Positions 1 to 6,914 of a DNA stretch of 10,110 nucleotides are shown here, one piece after another (position 1 is the first letter of the stretch; each line of letters begins with the position of its first letter). A model generated the notes under the pieces. It had not been told where the DNA came from. It searched no databases and was given only the letters and a program-made list of their open reading frames with translations. The DNA comes from Clostridiales bacterium (GTDB taxonomy: Bacteria > Bacillota > Clostridia > Saccharofermentanales > DTU023). The position numbers were made by a program, and so were the translations under genes. The stretch is taken from the NCBI GenBank assembly GCA_004556455.1, contig SFGY01000040.1:1-10110 (forward strand), given 5' to 3'.

Positions 1-479
1 ATCCGGCCAATGAAGCGGTGGCGATGCCCACTCTCTTCGAGTCCTTTATCGGCTGTAAGGCCGGGGTGATCGGAGAAGTTTCCATCGCGGCTTTGCTCAT
101 CGGAGCGATTTATCTGCTCGTCCGCAAGGTGATCGATTTCAGCATTCCCGTGGCCTACATTGGCACGGTTCTGATTTTCACTTCGCTATGCGGAGCGGAC
201 CCCCTGGTTCAATTGCTCAACGGCGGACTTATCCTGGGCGCTTTCTTTATGGCGACGGACTACGTCACCAGCCCTGTGAGCCGTAATGGCAAAATCATTT
301 TCGGTATCGGCTGCGGCCTTCTCACCGGGCTCATCCGCATGTATGGGTCCTCCTCCGAAGGGGTATCCTATTCGATCCTGCTCATGAATATCCTCACGCC
401 ACATATTGAGCGGCTGACCAGCAAGTATCCCCGCAAGGAGAGAAAAGCCGCCCTCCGCCTGCAGGAAAAGGAGGCCTGA
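1..479 (+). CDS. rnfD: RnfD, Rnf complex membrane subunit (5' truncated by window edge)
   Basis: The reading frame is open from the window edge (first whole codon at position 3) to TGA 477-479, giving the last 158 residues of RnfD, an integral membrane subunit of the ferredoxin:NAD+ oxidoreductase (NqrB/RnfD family). The segment GEVSIAALLIGAIYLLVRK, then a second membrane stretch, then GAFFMATDYVTSPV, then IIFGIGCGLLTGLIR and EGVSY are hallmark C-terminal blocks of this family. The family binds FMN covalently through a Thr in an SGAT-type motif; that part lies upstream of the window, as does rnfC by the usual gene order. A GTG at 18 could be mistaken for a start, but conserved sequence continues upstream of it. 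The rnfG start follows after a 3-nt gap, and its Shine-Dalgarno AAGGAGG is inside the rnfD 3' end, so the two are probably translationally coupled. Confidence 0.95.
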   Translation, partial: PANEAVAMPTLFESFIGCKAGVIGEVSIAALLIGAIYLLVRKVIDFSIPVAYIGTVLIFTSLCGADPLVQLLNGGLILGAFFMATDYVTSPVSRNGKIIFGIGCGLLTGLIRMYGSSSEGVSYSILLMNILTPHIERLTSKYPRKERKAALRLQEKEA

Positions 480-482
480 GCC

Positions 483-1091
483 ATGAGTATGAAAAAGAAA
501 CTCAACCAGGGTCTCTGGCCCGTCCTCATTCTTACGTTGATTTGCATGATTTCCACGGCGCTGCTGGCGCTGACCAGCGAGGTGACCCGCGACGCCCGTG
601 CAGCCCAGGAAGAGGCGGCCCAGATGGCTTCCAAGCAGAAGCTCTTTCCCGAAGCCGAAAAATTTGAAGCCAGAGAAGATCTGCTCCGTCCCGAAGACGC
701 AGATAAAATTCTCAGCCTCGAAAAAGTGATGAATAAAGACGGCAGTGAGGGCGGCTGGCTGCTTCTCTCTCAATCCCGCGGCTATGGCGGCCAGGTGCCC
801 GTCTATATTGCCCTCGATCCTGACGGAGCGGTGAGCGGGCTGGATCTGCCGGCTAACGATGAGACGCCGGGCCTGGGTCAGCGCGTCCATGAAGAAGCTT
901 TTTACAGTCAGTTTGTGAACGACGATCCTGGCGTCCGCTTCTACGCGAAGACAGAAGGCAAGGATACGGATGTCACCTGGACGAAGATTGACGCGGTTTC
1001 CGCAGCAACGATCTCTTCCAACGCCGTCTGCACTGCTGTCAACCAGGCGCGGTCTTTCTACGCCGCAGTTCTGGCGATAGAACAGAAATAG
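483..1091 (+). CDS. rnfG: RnfG, FMN-binding subunit of Rnf complex
   Basis: A 202-residue protein with a single N-terminal membrane anchor (about residues 11-31) and a soluble FMN-binding domain, normally exposed outside the membrane. RnfG carries covalently bound FMN, attached by ApbE, and relays electrons within the Rnf complex. The ETPGLG signature of RnfG/NqrC is at 127-132, and the flavinylation region is IDAVSAATISS at 169-179 with the acceptor Thr at 176. The usual SGAT is SAAT here; the aspartate three residues before S173, and the Ala-Thr pair, are kept, so attachment is still expected. The start ATG has AAGGAGG at 468-474; a second ATG two codons later is a weaker option. The length is typical of the family. 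It sits 3 nt after rnfD and 13 nt before rnfE. Confidence 0.95.
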   Translation: MSMKKKLNQGLWPVLILTLICMISTALLALTSEVTRDARAAQEEAAQMASKQKLFPEAEKFEAREDLLRPEDADKILSLEKVMNKDGSEGGWLLLSQSRGYGGQVPVYIALDPDGAVSGLDLPANDETPGLGQRVHEEAFYSQFVNDDPGVRFYAKTEGKDTDVTWTKIDAVSAATISSNAVCTAVNQARSFYAAVLAIEQK

Positions 1092-1104
1092 GGAGGAGGC
1101 GCTT

Positions 1105-1926
1105 ATGTCTGAACTGAAAAAAGAAAAAACATCTTACTTGAAGGAATTTACCAAGGGCATCCTCCAGCAGAATCCGCTGCTGGTGCTCGTCCTCGGAACC
1201 TGCCCTTCGCTGGCGGTCACGACCTCCCTGATTAACGGTCTGGGCATGGGTCTTGCTGCGACCTTTGTTCTGGCTCTTTCCAATCTGGTCATTTCGCTGA
1301 TCCGCAATTTTATTCCTGACAAGGTTCGCATTCCCTGCTACATTACGGTCATTGCGAGCTTCGTCACCATTCTGCAGTTTTTGCTCCAGGCCTATGTGCC
1401 GTCCCTCAACGACGCCCTCGGCATTTTCCTGCCTCTGATTACCGTCAACTGCATTATCCTCGGCCGTGCCGAAGCCTTTGCCAGCAAGCACAAGCCTCTG
1501 GTTTCCGTGCTCGACGGCATCGGCATGGGCCTTGGCTTCACCCTCGCCCTTGTTCTCATGGGCGGCATCCGTGAACTGCTCGGAGCCGGCAGCATTGCTG
1601 GCTGGAAGCTTCCCTTTGTGGGACCCGGCAAAGCGCTGCAGCCTATCCTGATCTTTATCATGCCTCCCGGAGGCTTTATCGTCTTCGGCCTGGTGATGGC
1701 CATCGCCCTTGCGCTCACCCGCAAGTTTTATCAGCGCCGGCCTGATGCGGCCCTGGCGGCTGCCGAAGCTGGCGGCTGTGTGGCCTGCGGCATGCAGTCG
1801 GCCTGTGCTGCCGGAAAGCTCGCTGAATCAGCCGCAGAGCCTGCCGGAAATCTGGCTGAAGCCGCTGTGGCCAGGCGTGAGACGCCTCCTGCTCAGGCGG
1901 TCGCAGAGAAAGGAGCCCAAGCATGA
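1105..1926 (+). CDS. rnfE: RnfE, Rnf complex membrane subunit with extended Cys-containing tail
   Basis: A 273-residue NqrD/RnfE-family membrane protein. Residues 1-208 match the family core: GTCPSLAVT (Cys33), LPLITVNCIILGRAEAF (Cys116), GMGLGFTLAL, GGIREL and MPPGGFIVFG. In the related Nqr and Rnf complexes one Cys from each of these two places, together with the equivalent pair in RnfA, holds an intramembrane [2Fe-2S] cluster. Family members usually end near 200-230 residues; this one continues for about 65 residues after the last membrane helix with an Ala/Glu-rich hydrophilic tail containing Cys225, Cys228 (CVACG) and Cys234. The start has GGAGGAGG at 1092-1099, 5 nt upstream. The stop overlaps the rnfA start (ATGA), indicating translational coupling. 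Confidence 0.95.
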   Translation: MSELKKEKTSYLKEFTKGILQQNPLLVLVLGTCPSLAVTTSLINGLGMGLAATFVLALSNLVISLIRNFIPDKVRIPCYITVIASFVTILQFLLQAYVPSLNDALGIFLPLITVNCIILGRAEAFASKHKPLVSVLDGIGMGLGFTLALVLMGGIRELLGAGSIAGWKLPFVGPGKALQPILIFIMPPGGFIVFGLVMAIALALTRKFYQRRPDAALAAAEAGGCVACGMQSACAAGKLAESAAEPAGNLAEAAVARRETPPAQAVAEKGAQA

Positions 1927-2510
1927 AAGCTTTATTCATGATTCTGTTTAGCGTGATCCTGGTCGATAACCTGGTTCTTTCCAAGTTCTTGGGCATCTGC
2001 TCCTACCTGGGTCTCAGCAAAAATCTGAAGAATGCCATGGGCATGAGCGTCGCCGTGACCTTTGTCATGCTGATTGCCACGCTCTGCACCTGGCCGATTC
2101 ACTATTATCTGCTGCTGCCTCTGGGCCTCGGCTACCTCGATAACCTCGTCTTTATCCTCGTCATCGCCTCGGTGGTGCAGGTGATTGAAGCGATTATTCA
2201 CAAAAGTATTCCGCCGCTCTACAGGGCGATGGGCATTTACCTCCCTCTGATTACCACGAACTGCGCTATTCTCGGCATTATGTTCGTCAACATTAATGAG
2301 AGCTACAATTTCATGACCTCCATTTTCAACAGCGTCGGCGCCGGTCTGGGTTACATGCTTGCCATGTTCCTTTTCAACGGGGTGCGCACGAAGATGGAAG
2401 AATCCAATCCGCCGAAGTTTCTGCAGGGTCTGCCCATTACGCTGATTGCTTCCGGCCTTGTCTCCGTGTCCTTCTTTGGTTTTAAGGGCATGGTGCAGAA
2501 TCTGTTTTAG
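1923..2510 (+). CDS. rnfA: RnfA, Rnf complex membrane subunit
   Basis: A 195-residue polytopic membrane protein of the NqrE/RnfA family, about the family's usual length. It begins with the characteristic VDNLVLSKFLGICSYLG (Cys26) and has YLPLITTNCAILG with Cys114, the two cysteines expected to share an intramembrane [2Fe-2S] cluster with RnfE. About six hydrophobic helices span the sequence, and GAGLGYMLAMFLFNGVR (139-155) is also typical. Start ATG 1923 overlaps the rnfE stop as ATGA, with AAGGAG at 1910-1915 about 7 nt upstream. rnfB follows 9 nt after its TAG stop. Confidence 0.96.
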   Translation: MKALFMILFSVILVDNLVLSKFLGICSYLGLSKNLKNAMGMSVAVTFVMLIATLCTWPIHYYLLLPLGLGYLDNLVFILVIASVVQVIEAIIHKSIPPLYRAMGIYLPLITTNCAILGIMFVNINESYNFMTSIFNSVGAGLGYMLAMFLFNGVRTKMEESNPPKFLQGLPITLIASGLVSVSFFGFKGMVQNLF

Positions 2511-2519
2511 GAGGCGTCT

Positions 2520-3365
2520 ATGTTCATCACACTGAGCCTTCTGTCTGCTAAACTTTGGCCGCTTTTTGCCGATGGCATCAGCACAGCGGTGCTGGCCATC
2601 GCCGCGCTGGCTCTTGGTCTGGCCCTTGTCATTGTCATTGTCTTTCACTTTTTTTCTGTGGAAACGGATGAGCGCGAGGAACAGCTCCTGGAGATTTTGC
2701 CCGGTGCCAACTGCGGTGGCTGTGGCTACTCCGGCTGTCAGGGCTACGCCAGTGCGCTGGCCAGCGGCAAAGATAAGACCTTTAACCGCTGTACGGCCGG
2801 TGGGGCGGAAACGGCGGCCCAGGTGGCCGCTTTCTTTGGCCAGGCGCCTGCGGCCTATGTTCCTAAAGTCGCCCTCGTACACTGCCAGGGCAGCAACGAG
2901 CACGTCCGCGTGCTCTATCAGTATGGCGGTTCCGATAGCTGTGCGACAGCGAATGGCCTTTATGGCGGACCGTGGAGCTGCAGTCATGGCTGTCTCGGCT
3001 TCGGCGACTGTGTGCGCGCCTGCGAATATGGGGCCATTCGGGTTGACCATGGTGTCGCCAGAGTAAACTCGGAGAAGTGTATCGCCTGCGGGGCCTGTGT
3101 CCGTGCCTGTCCGCGTCATATCATCAAGATCGAACCCAAATACACAGATCTTTATGTCAATCGCTGCGCCAACCCCGATCCCGGAGCCAAAGTCCGCAAG
3201 GTCTGCAATATTGGCTGCATCGGCTGTGGCCTCTGCGTTAAAAACTGCCCGGCTCAGGCGATCAGCCTGAAGGAAAAGCTGGCGGTGATCGATACGGAAC
3301 TTTGCACGCACTGTGGCAAATGCGCCTCGGTCTGCCCGGCGAAGAGCATTACCGTAGGCCTCTAA
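2520..3365 (+). CDS. rnfB: RnfB, multi-cluster iron-sulfur ferredoxin subunit of Rnf complex
   Basis: A 281-residue electron-input subunit that takes electrons from reduced ferredoxin. It has an N-terminal membrane helix (about 21-45), then the Fes domain motif with Cys65, Cys68, Cys73 and Cys91 (ANCGGCGYSGC at 63-73). Four ferredoxin-like cysteine sets follow. The first, spaced C-x3-C-x5-C-x3-C, is at 154-168 (CSHGCLGFGDCVRAC). The second is at 187-197 (CIACGACVRAC). The third is at 229-243, with an extra Cys (CNIGCIGCGLCVKNC). The fourth is at 262-272 (CTHCGKCASVC). The clostridial-type RnfB is likewise rich in clusters. The AGGAGG at 2509-2514 overlaps the rnfA stop. It is the last gene of the operon: a strong hairpin follows 17 nt after its stop. 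Confidence 0.96.
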   Translation: MFITLSLLSAKLWPLFADGISTAVLAIAALALGLALVIVIVFHFFSVETDEREEQLLEILPGANCGGCGYSGCQGYASALASGKDKTFNRCTAGGAETAAQVAAFFGQAPAAYVPKVALVHCQGSNEHVRVLYQYGGSDSCATANGLYGGPWSCSHGCLGFGDCVRACEYGAIRVDHGVARVNSEKCIACGACVRACPRHIIKIEPKYTDLYVNRCANPDPGAKVRKVCNIGCIGCGLCVKNCPAQAISLKEKLAVIDTELCTHCGKCASVCPAKSITVGL

Positions 3366-3382
3366 GCCACGGATAGGATAAC

Positions 3383-3432
3383 AAAAGGGAGCTGTCTCAA
3401 AACACGAAAGTGTAGCGAGACAGCTCCCTTTT
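3383..3432. terminator. Bidirectional intrinsic terminator between rnfB and pepD
   Basis: The arms 3383-3398 and 3417-3432 are perfectly complementary over 16 bp (AAAAGGGAGCTGTCTC paired with its complement). The 18-nt loop contains a second small helix, ACAC (3402-3405) with GTGT (3410-3413), closed by a GAAA tetraloop. The right arm ends in TTTT, and because the left arm starts AAAA the opposite strand also ends in a U tract. The genes on either side converge (rnfB +, pepD -) with only 82 nt between them, so one hairpin can stop transcription from both sides. Confidence 0.85.
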
Positions 3433-3447
3433 AGTTTGCAAAAAGAT

Positions 3448-4941
3448 TTATTTCAGTTCGGCGAGCAGTTTTTTAATAAATTCGTAGCAGCGGCCAACCG
3501 AGGGAATGGAAAGGTGCTCGTTCGGCGTGTGCACGTCAGCGAGATCCGGACCCATGCTCAACATATCCACATCGGGCATCACTTCGCTGAAAAGTCCGCA
3601 CTCCACCCCGGCGTGAATGGCTTCGATTTCACCCTCGCGGCCGGTCATGTCCTTCCAGACCTCAAGGGCCTTCTCGCGCAGCGGTGAATGCTCTTTGATT
3701 TCCCAGGCCGGATAGGAGCCGCTGGAGCTGGCGACAAGGCCGCAGCGGTTGGCAAGACGTGTCAGGCGATCAAGCACTTCCTGGCTCGAAGAGGCAAGGG
3801 AAGAGCGAATGCTGCTGGTGAGATTGAAGCCTTCAGGGGTGTTTTCCAGGACAGCCACATTGAGGGAGGTCTGTACGAGTCCGGGAATGTCATGGCTCAT
3901 GGACTGGACGCCGTTGGGCGAGCAGAAAATATAGTCGATGAGGCTGGCCGAGACTTCAGGATTATAGCTTTCTTCGAGCGTACATTCGCCAAGTTCAATG
4001 TGGAGACCAGGATCAATGACGGAATACTCACGCTTGATGGCGGCGATTTCGCTTTCCAGTGCTTTTCTGGCTCTGGCGACATCTTTGACGCTGAAACAGC
4101 TGAAGGCGAGCAGGGGGATGGCATTGTGCTTGGAACCACCCTCAAAGCAGCCCAGGCGCAATTCGTTGACCGTGCAGGCGGAGTCCAGGCAGGAGGCGCA
4201 GCGCGCTTTATTCAGCAGGCGGGCAAGCAGCTTAATGGCATTGCCGCGGCCTTCGATAATTTTCTGGCCGGAATGGCCGCCTTGAAGGCCATGAACCTTC
4301 AGCGTCAGACCGGCTTGCGGAGCTGTTTTTTCGCGTTTGGCCGCAAGAGAAACCTGAAAGTTTGCGCCGCCCGCACAGCCGATGAGAAATATGCCCTCTT
4401 CCTCGCTGTCAATATTGAGAAGGAGTTTTCCGGATAAAGGCTTTTCACCGTTTTTTATTGCATCATGAATGGCCATAGCTCCATCCATGCCCGTCTCTTC
4501 GGAGGTGGTGATCAGCACTTCGAGAGCGGGGTGGGCCAGTTCGTCATCTTCGAGCAGAGCCAGTGCATAGGCCACGGCCAGGCCGTCATCGCCACCGAGC
4601 GTCGTGCCGTCAGCCCGCAGCGTCTCTCCGTCGATCAGCATGCGTATCGGGTCTTTTTCAAAATCATGCGTAGACTCCGCCACTTTTTCGCAGACCATAT
4701 CCATGTGACCTTGCAGAATCACAGCCGGTGCATTTTCATAACCTTTGCTGGCAGCTTTCTTGATGATGATGTTGTTGGCCTTGTCCTGATGAGCCTCAAG
4801 GTTCATCCCTTTCGCCACAGAAAGAAGCCAGTCGCTCGCGGCCTGCTCGTTACCCGAACCGCGGGGAATCTGGTTCAGCTCATAGAACCAGCGAAAAACA
4901 GATACAGGTTCGGGAAGATTTTGTTTCGTCATTTCGATCAT
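3448..4941 (-). CDS. pepD: PepD-type aminoacyl-histidine dipeptidase (M20C family)
   Basis: A 497-residue cytosolic zinc dipeptidase (Xaa-His dipeptidase / beta-alanyl dipeptidase type) that hydrolyses a range of dipeptides; E. coli PepD has 485 residues. All expected metal and catalytic residues are visible. They are GHMDM with His79 and Asp81, GGDDG with bridging Asp118, SEET with general base Glu148 and ligand Glu149, NIDSEEEG with Asp178, and DVHTPNE with His471. GGHSG at 221-225 lies in the lid/dimerisation domain. The frame is open to 5019, but the ATG at 4941 is chosen because AAGGAGG (4950-4956) lies 8 nt before it and family homology starts with the residues after it. It converges on rnfB and diverges from the polyamine dehydrogenase gene. 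Substrate preference cannot be read from the sequence. Confidence 0.93.
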   Translation of the reverse strand: MIEMTKQNLPEPVSVFRWFYELNQIPRGSGNEQAASDWLLSVAKGMNLEAHQDKANNIIIKKAASKGYENAPAVILQGHMDMVCEKVAESTHDFEKDPIRMLIDGETLRADGTTLGGDDGLAVAYALALLEDDELAHPALEVLITTSEETGMDGAMAIHDAIKNGEKPLSGKLLLNIDSEEEGIFLIGCAGGANFQVSLAAKREKTAPQAGLTLKVHGLQGGHSGQKIIEGRGNAIKLLARLLNKARCASCLDSACTVNELRLGCFEGGSKHNAIPLLAFSCFSVKDVARARKALESEIAAIKREYSVIDPGLHIELGECTLEESYNPEVSASLIDYIFCSPNGVQSMSHDIPGLVQTSLNVAVLENTPEGFNLTSSIRSSLASSSQEVLDRLTRLANRCGLVASSSGSYPAWEIKEHSPLREKALEVWKDMTGREGEIEAIHAGVECGLFSEVMPDVDMLSMGPDLADVHTPNEHLSIPSVGRCYEFIKKLLAELK

Positions 4942-5348
4942 GGATGCAACCTCCTTGAGCCTGAGCCAGGGTCGCGCGCCGCTGGCGGAAAAAGCCCAGG
5001 CGCTGTGAACAGCGGTCACTCACTCAGGTACCATACATTTTGCGGGCTTTCCCCGTACTTGATTTCCATTTTAGCAGACCCCTGAAAAAACTGCAGAACT
5101 TTGCAGCGCCTCAAAAGCCGCTGAACACTAACCGTCCATCAAAACGGTCAAACTTTGGCAGACTTCATTTTCCGGCGACTTTTTATTCTTTGAAAACTGT
5201 GTTGTGCCTGGGGAATCACGACTTTATTGGCTCGAGTGTCGAATGAATCTTAATGAAGCTCATGTGAATATTTGCCTGAATGAGGGCAAAAAGTTAAACT
5301 AAACAGGCAGCATAACTGTATAAGTACGCAAAGAAAAGGGAGGACAGC
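4942..5348. other. Divergent spacer between pepD and the carboxyspermidine dehydrogenase gene
   Basis: These 407 bp hold no convincing gene. The pepD-proximal part is GC-rich. On the pepD mRNA strand, a stem formed by 4959-4965 with 4995-5001 (one G-U pair) plus an inner CCAG/CTGG helix would sit just ahead of the Shine-Dalgarno. The remainder is AT-richer, with small dyads: CTGCA/TGCAG near 5090-5105, ACCGT/ACGGT near 5130-5150, and TTTGCC/GGCAAA at 5271-5276/5285-5290. Promoters for both divergent genes should lie here; only one weak candidate is listed separately. I recognise no known riboswitch. Confidence 0.6.
5272..5300 (+). promoter_or_regulatory. Candidate weak promoter for the carboxyspermidine dehydrogenase gene
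   Basis: TTGCCT (5272-5277) and TAAACT (5295-5300) are separated by 17 bp and lie 48 nt before the start codon. Each hexamer matches the sigma-70 consensus at only four of six positions. The -35 overlaps the dyad TTTGCC-8 nt-GGCAAA (5271-5290), which could be an operator or chance. A TATAAG at 5319-5324 is an alternative -10 without a good -35. Confidence 0.3.
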
Positions 5349-6548
5349 ATGAGCAAAGTATTGATGATCGGCGCTGGCGGAGTTGCCACCGTTGCCGCCC
5401 ATAAAATTGTGGAAAATAAAGAGGTTTTTTCCGAACTGGTGATTGCCAGCCGCACGCTGAGCCGCTGCGAGGAACTTGTCGCCAAAATCCAGGGCCAGGG
5501 TGTTAAAGTCTCCGCACGTCAGGTGGATGCGGACAATGTGCCCGAACTCGTCGCCCTGATCCGCGAACTTAAACCGGACCTTGTGATGAACCTGGCCCTG
5601 CCCTATCAGGATTTGCACATCATGGACGCCTGCCTGGAGACAAAGACCGATTATCTCGATACCGCAAACTACGAACCCGAAGACACGGCGCATTTTGAGT
5701 ATAAATGGCAGTGGGCCTACCAGGATCGCTTTAAAGAGGCCGGAATAACAGCGCTTCTCGGCTCCGGTTTTGATCCGGGCGTCTGCTCCGTTTTCTGTGC
5801 CTACGCCCTCAAACATCATTTTGACGAAATTCACACGATCGATATTCTCGACTGCAATGGCGGCGACCATGGCTATCCCTTTGCCACCAACTTCAACCCT
5901 GAAATCAATATCCGCGAAGTCTCGGCCAACGGACGCTACTGGGAAAACGACGAATGGGTCGAAACCAAACCCATGGAAATCAAGCGGGAATATCACTTTG
6001 AAGAAGTCGGAAAGAAGGATATGTACCTTCTCTACCACGAAGAGGAGGAATCCCTCATTCAGACCATGCCCGGGCTTAAGCGCATTCGCTTTTTCATGAC
6101 CTTCGGCGAATCCTATCTGACGCACCTGCGCTGCCTTGAGAACGTGGGCATGACCTCGATCGAGCCCATTGACTTTGAAGGACAGCAAATCGTGCCTCTG
6201 CAATTTCTCAAGGCCGTGCTGCCCGATCCCGCGAGCCTTGGCCCCCGCACCAAAGGTAAGACCAACATTGGCTGTATTTTTACCGGCATTAAAGACGGCA
6301 AAGAGAAGAGCTACCGCCTTTTCAACATCTGTGATCACCAGGAAGCCTACCGCGAAACCGGTGCGCAGGCGGTCTCCTATACCACGGGCGTCCCGGCCAT
6401 GATTGGAGCTTCCATGCTTGTTCAGGGTCTGTGGAAGAAGCCTGGCGTCTATACGGTTGAGCATTTTGATCCGGATCCCTTTATGGCAGATCTGAATCGC
6501 TTTGGTCTGCCGTGGCAGGAGGATCTGACGCCGACGCTGGTGCCGTAG
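5349..6548 (+). CDS. Carboxy(nor)spermidine dehydrogenase (saccharopine dehydrogenase-like)
   Basis: A 399-residue NAD(P)H-dependent enzyme of the Lys1/saccharopine dehydrogenase-like family. It condenses aspartate-beta-semialdehyde with putrescine or diaminopropane and reduces the product to carboxyspermidine or carboxynorspermidine. The N-terminal Rossmann fold shows GAGGVA at 8-13 and ASRT at 33-36, whose Arg35 suggests NADPH use. Further family-like blocks are NLALPYQDLHIMDAC (81-95), DYLDTANYEP (101-110), GSGFDPGVCSVF (138-149) and SYTTGVPAMI (343-352). The length is normal for the family. GGGAGGA at 5338-5344 precedes the ATG by 4 nt. The assignment is strengthened by nspC, the next enzyme of the pathway, as the following gene on the same strand. 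The spacer to nspC is unusually long (366 nt) and repeat-filled. The diamine used cannot be told from sequence. Confidence 0.92.
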   Translation: MSKVLMIGAGGVATVAAHKIVENKEVFSELVIASRTLSRCEELVAKIQGQGVKVSARQVDADNVPELVALIRELKPDLVMNLALPYQDLHIMDACLETKTDYLDTANYEPEDTAHFEYKWQWAYQDRFKEAGITALLGSGFDPGVCSVFCAYALKHHFDEIHTIDILDCNGGDHGYPFATNFNPEINIREVSANGRYWENDEWVETKPMEIKREYHFEEVGKKDMYLLYHEEEESLIQTMPGLKRIRFFMTFGESYLTHLRCLENVGMTSIEPIDFEGQQIVPLQFLKAVLPDPASLGPRTKGKTNIGCIFTGIKDGKEKSYRLFNICDHQEAYRETGAQAVSYTTGVPAMIGASMLVQGLWKKPGVYTVEHFDPDPFMADLNRFGLPWQEDLTPTLVP

Positions 6549-6561
6549 CGGCAAGGTGGGG

Positions 6562-6593
6562 CGGGCGAGCGGGCGCACCCTGCCACTCGCCCG
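6562..6593 (+). promoter_or_regulatory. GC-rich hairpin just after the dehydrogenase stop
   Basis: CGGGCGAG (6562-6569) pairs perfectly with CTCGCCCG (6586-6593); an inner GGG-CGCA-CCC helix (6571-6580) lies in the loop. It starts 14 nt after the TAG stop. No T tract follows, so it does not look like an intrinsic terminator. It could slow 3' exonucleases, help Rho-dependent release, or be part of the adjoining repeat mosaic. Confidence 0.4.
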
Positions 6594-6601
6594 GGCACCG
6601 T

Positions 6602-6653
6602 CGCCCTCGCTCAAAAGTTCGCTTCGCTCACAATCGCTCGGGTCGGCGGTCCC
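6602..6653 (+). repeat. 52-bp perfect direct repeat, copy 1
   Basis: Identical base for base to 8511-8562, in the same orientation, 1909 bp apart. It starts CGCCCTCGCTC and ends GGCGGTCCC, and is rich in TCGCT steps (TTCGCTTCGCTCAC inside). The next ten bases (GGTCGGGCTT) also resemble those after copy 2 (AGCCGGACTT). It lies in the non-coding spacer between the dehydrogenase and nspC, followed 36 bp later by the longer inverted-repeat module. Confidence 0.9.
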
Positions 6654-6689
6654 GGTCGGGCTTGGCCAGTACCCGGCGGACGTTTTGGC

Positions 6690-6839
6690 CGCTCGCTTGC
6701 TCCGCAGCAGCCCCTTCTCGTCTCAGACACGCTCTCTCTTCAGCGCAGCACCTGAAGCCGATGCGCTGGGAACGGGATGCTCACTTGGCTGCGGTCGTGA
6801 TCGCGAACTCGCTCGAAGGGGCTCTGCTGCGCGTCTCGC
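6690..6839 (+). repeat. ~150-bp inverted-repeat module, left copy (upstream of nspC)
   Basis: Matches the reverse complement of 8333-8481. Positions 6690-6740 are identical over 51 bp, 6741-6775 are diverged (about 23 of 35 match, mostly transitions), and 6776-6839 match at 60 of 64. The module can also fold on itself: CGCAGCAGCCCCTTC (6703-6717) pairs with 6815-6831 with a 2-nt bulge. It holds no plausible gene. About 75 bp follow before the nspC start, including another GCTCGCTTGCTCTGCAG-like stretch that echoes the module. Confidence 0.9.
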
Positions 6840-6914
6840 TAAAGTGCGTCAGTTCCTCGGCCGATTGCTCGCTTGCTCTGCAGAGGTCTCTCGACCGCCC
6901 GTTTGGAGAAAAAT

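Noticed and set aside
1932..3311. Long open frame of 459 codons on the minus strand opposite rnfA and rnfB
   Set aside because: It lies antisense to two unmistakable Rnf genes, has His/Arg/Gln-rich shadow composition and no recognisable domain; it results from GC-biased third positions.
3436..5085. Several plus-strand open frames opposite pepD
   Set aside because: All lie antisense to a gene with a full set of M20 metal ligands and lack Shine-Dalgarno sites and recognisable motifs.
4942..5348. Divergent spacer as a riboswitch or T-box leader
   Set aside because: Only short dyads are present; no conserved core of a known riboswitch class or T-box sequence was recognised.
5250..6614. Long open frame of 454 codons on the minus strand opposite the carboxyspermidine dehydrogenase
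   Set aside because: The plus-strand gene has clear motifs and a good Shine-Dalgarno; the antisense frame has neither.
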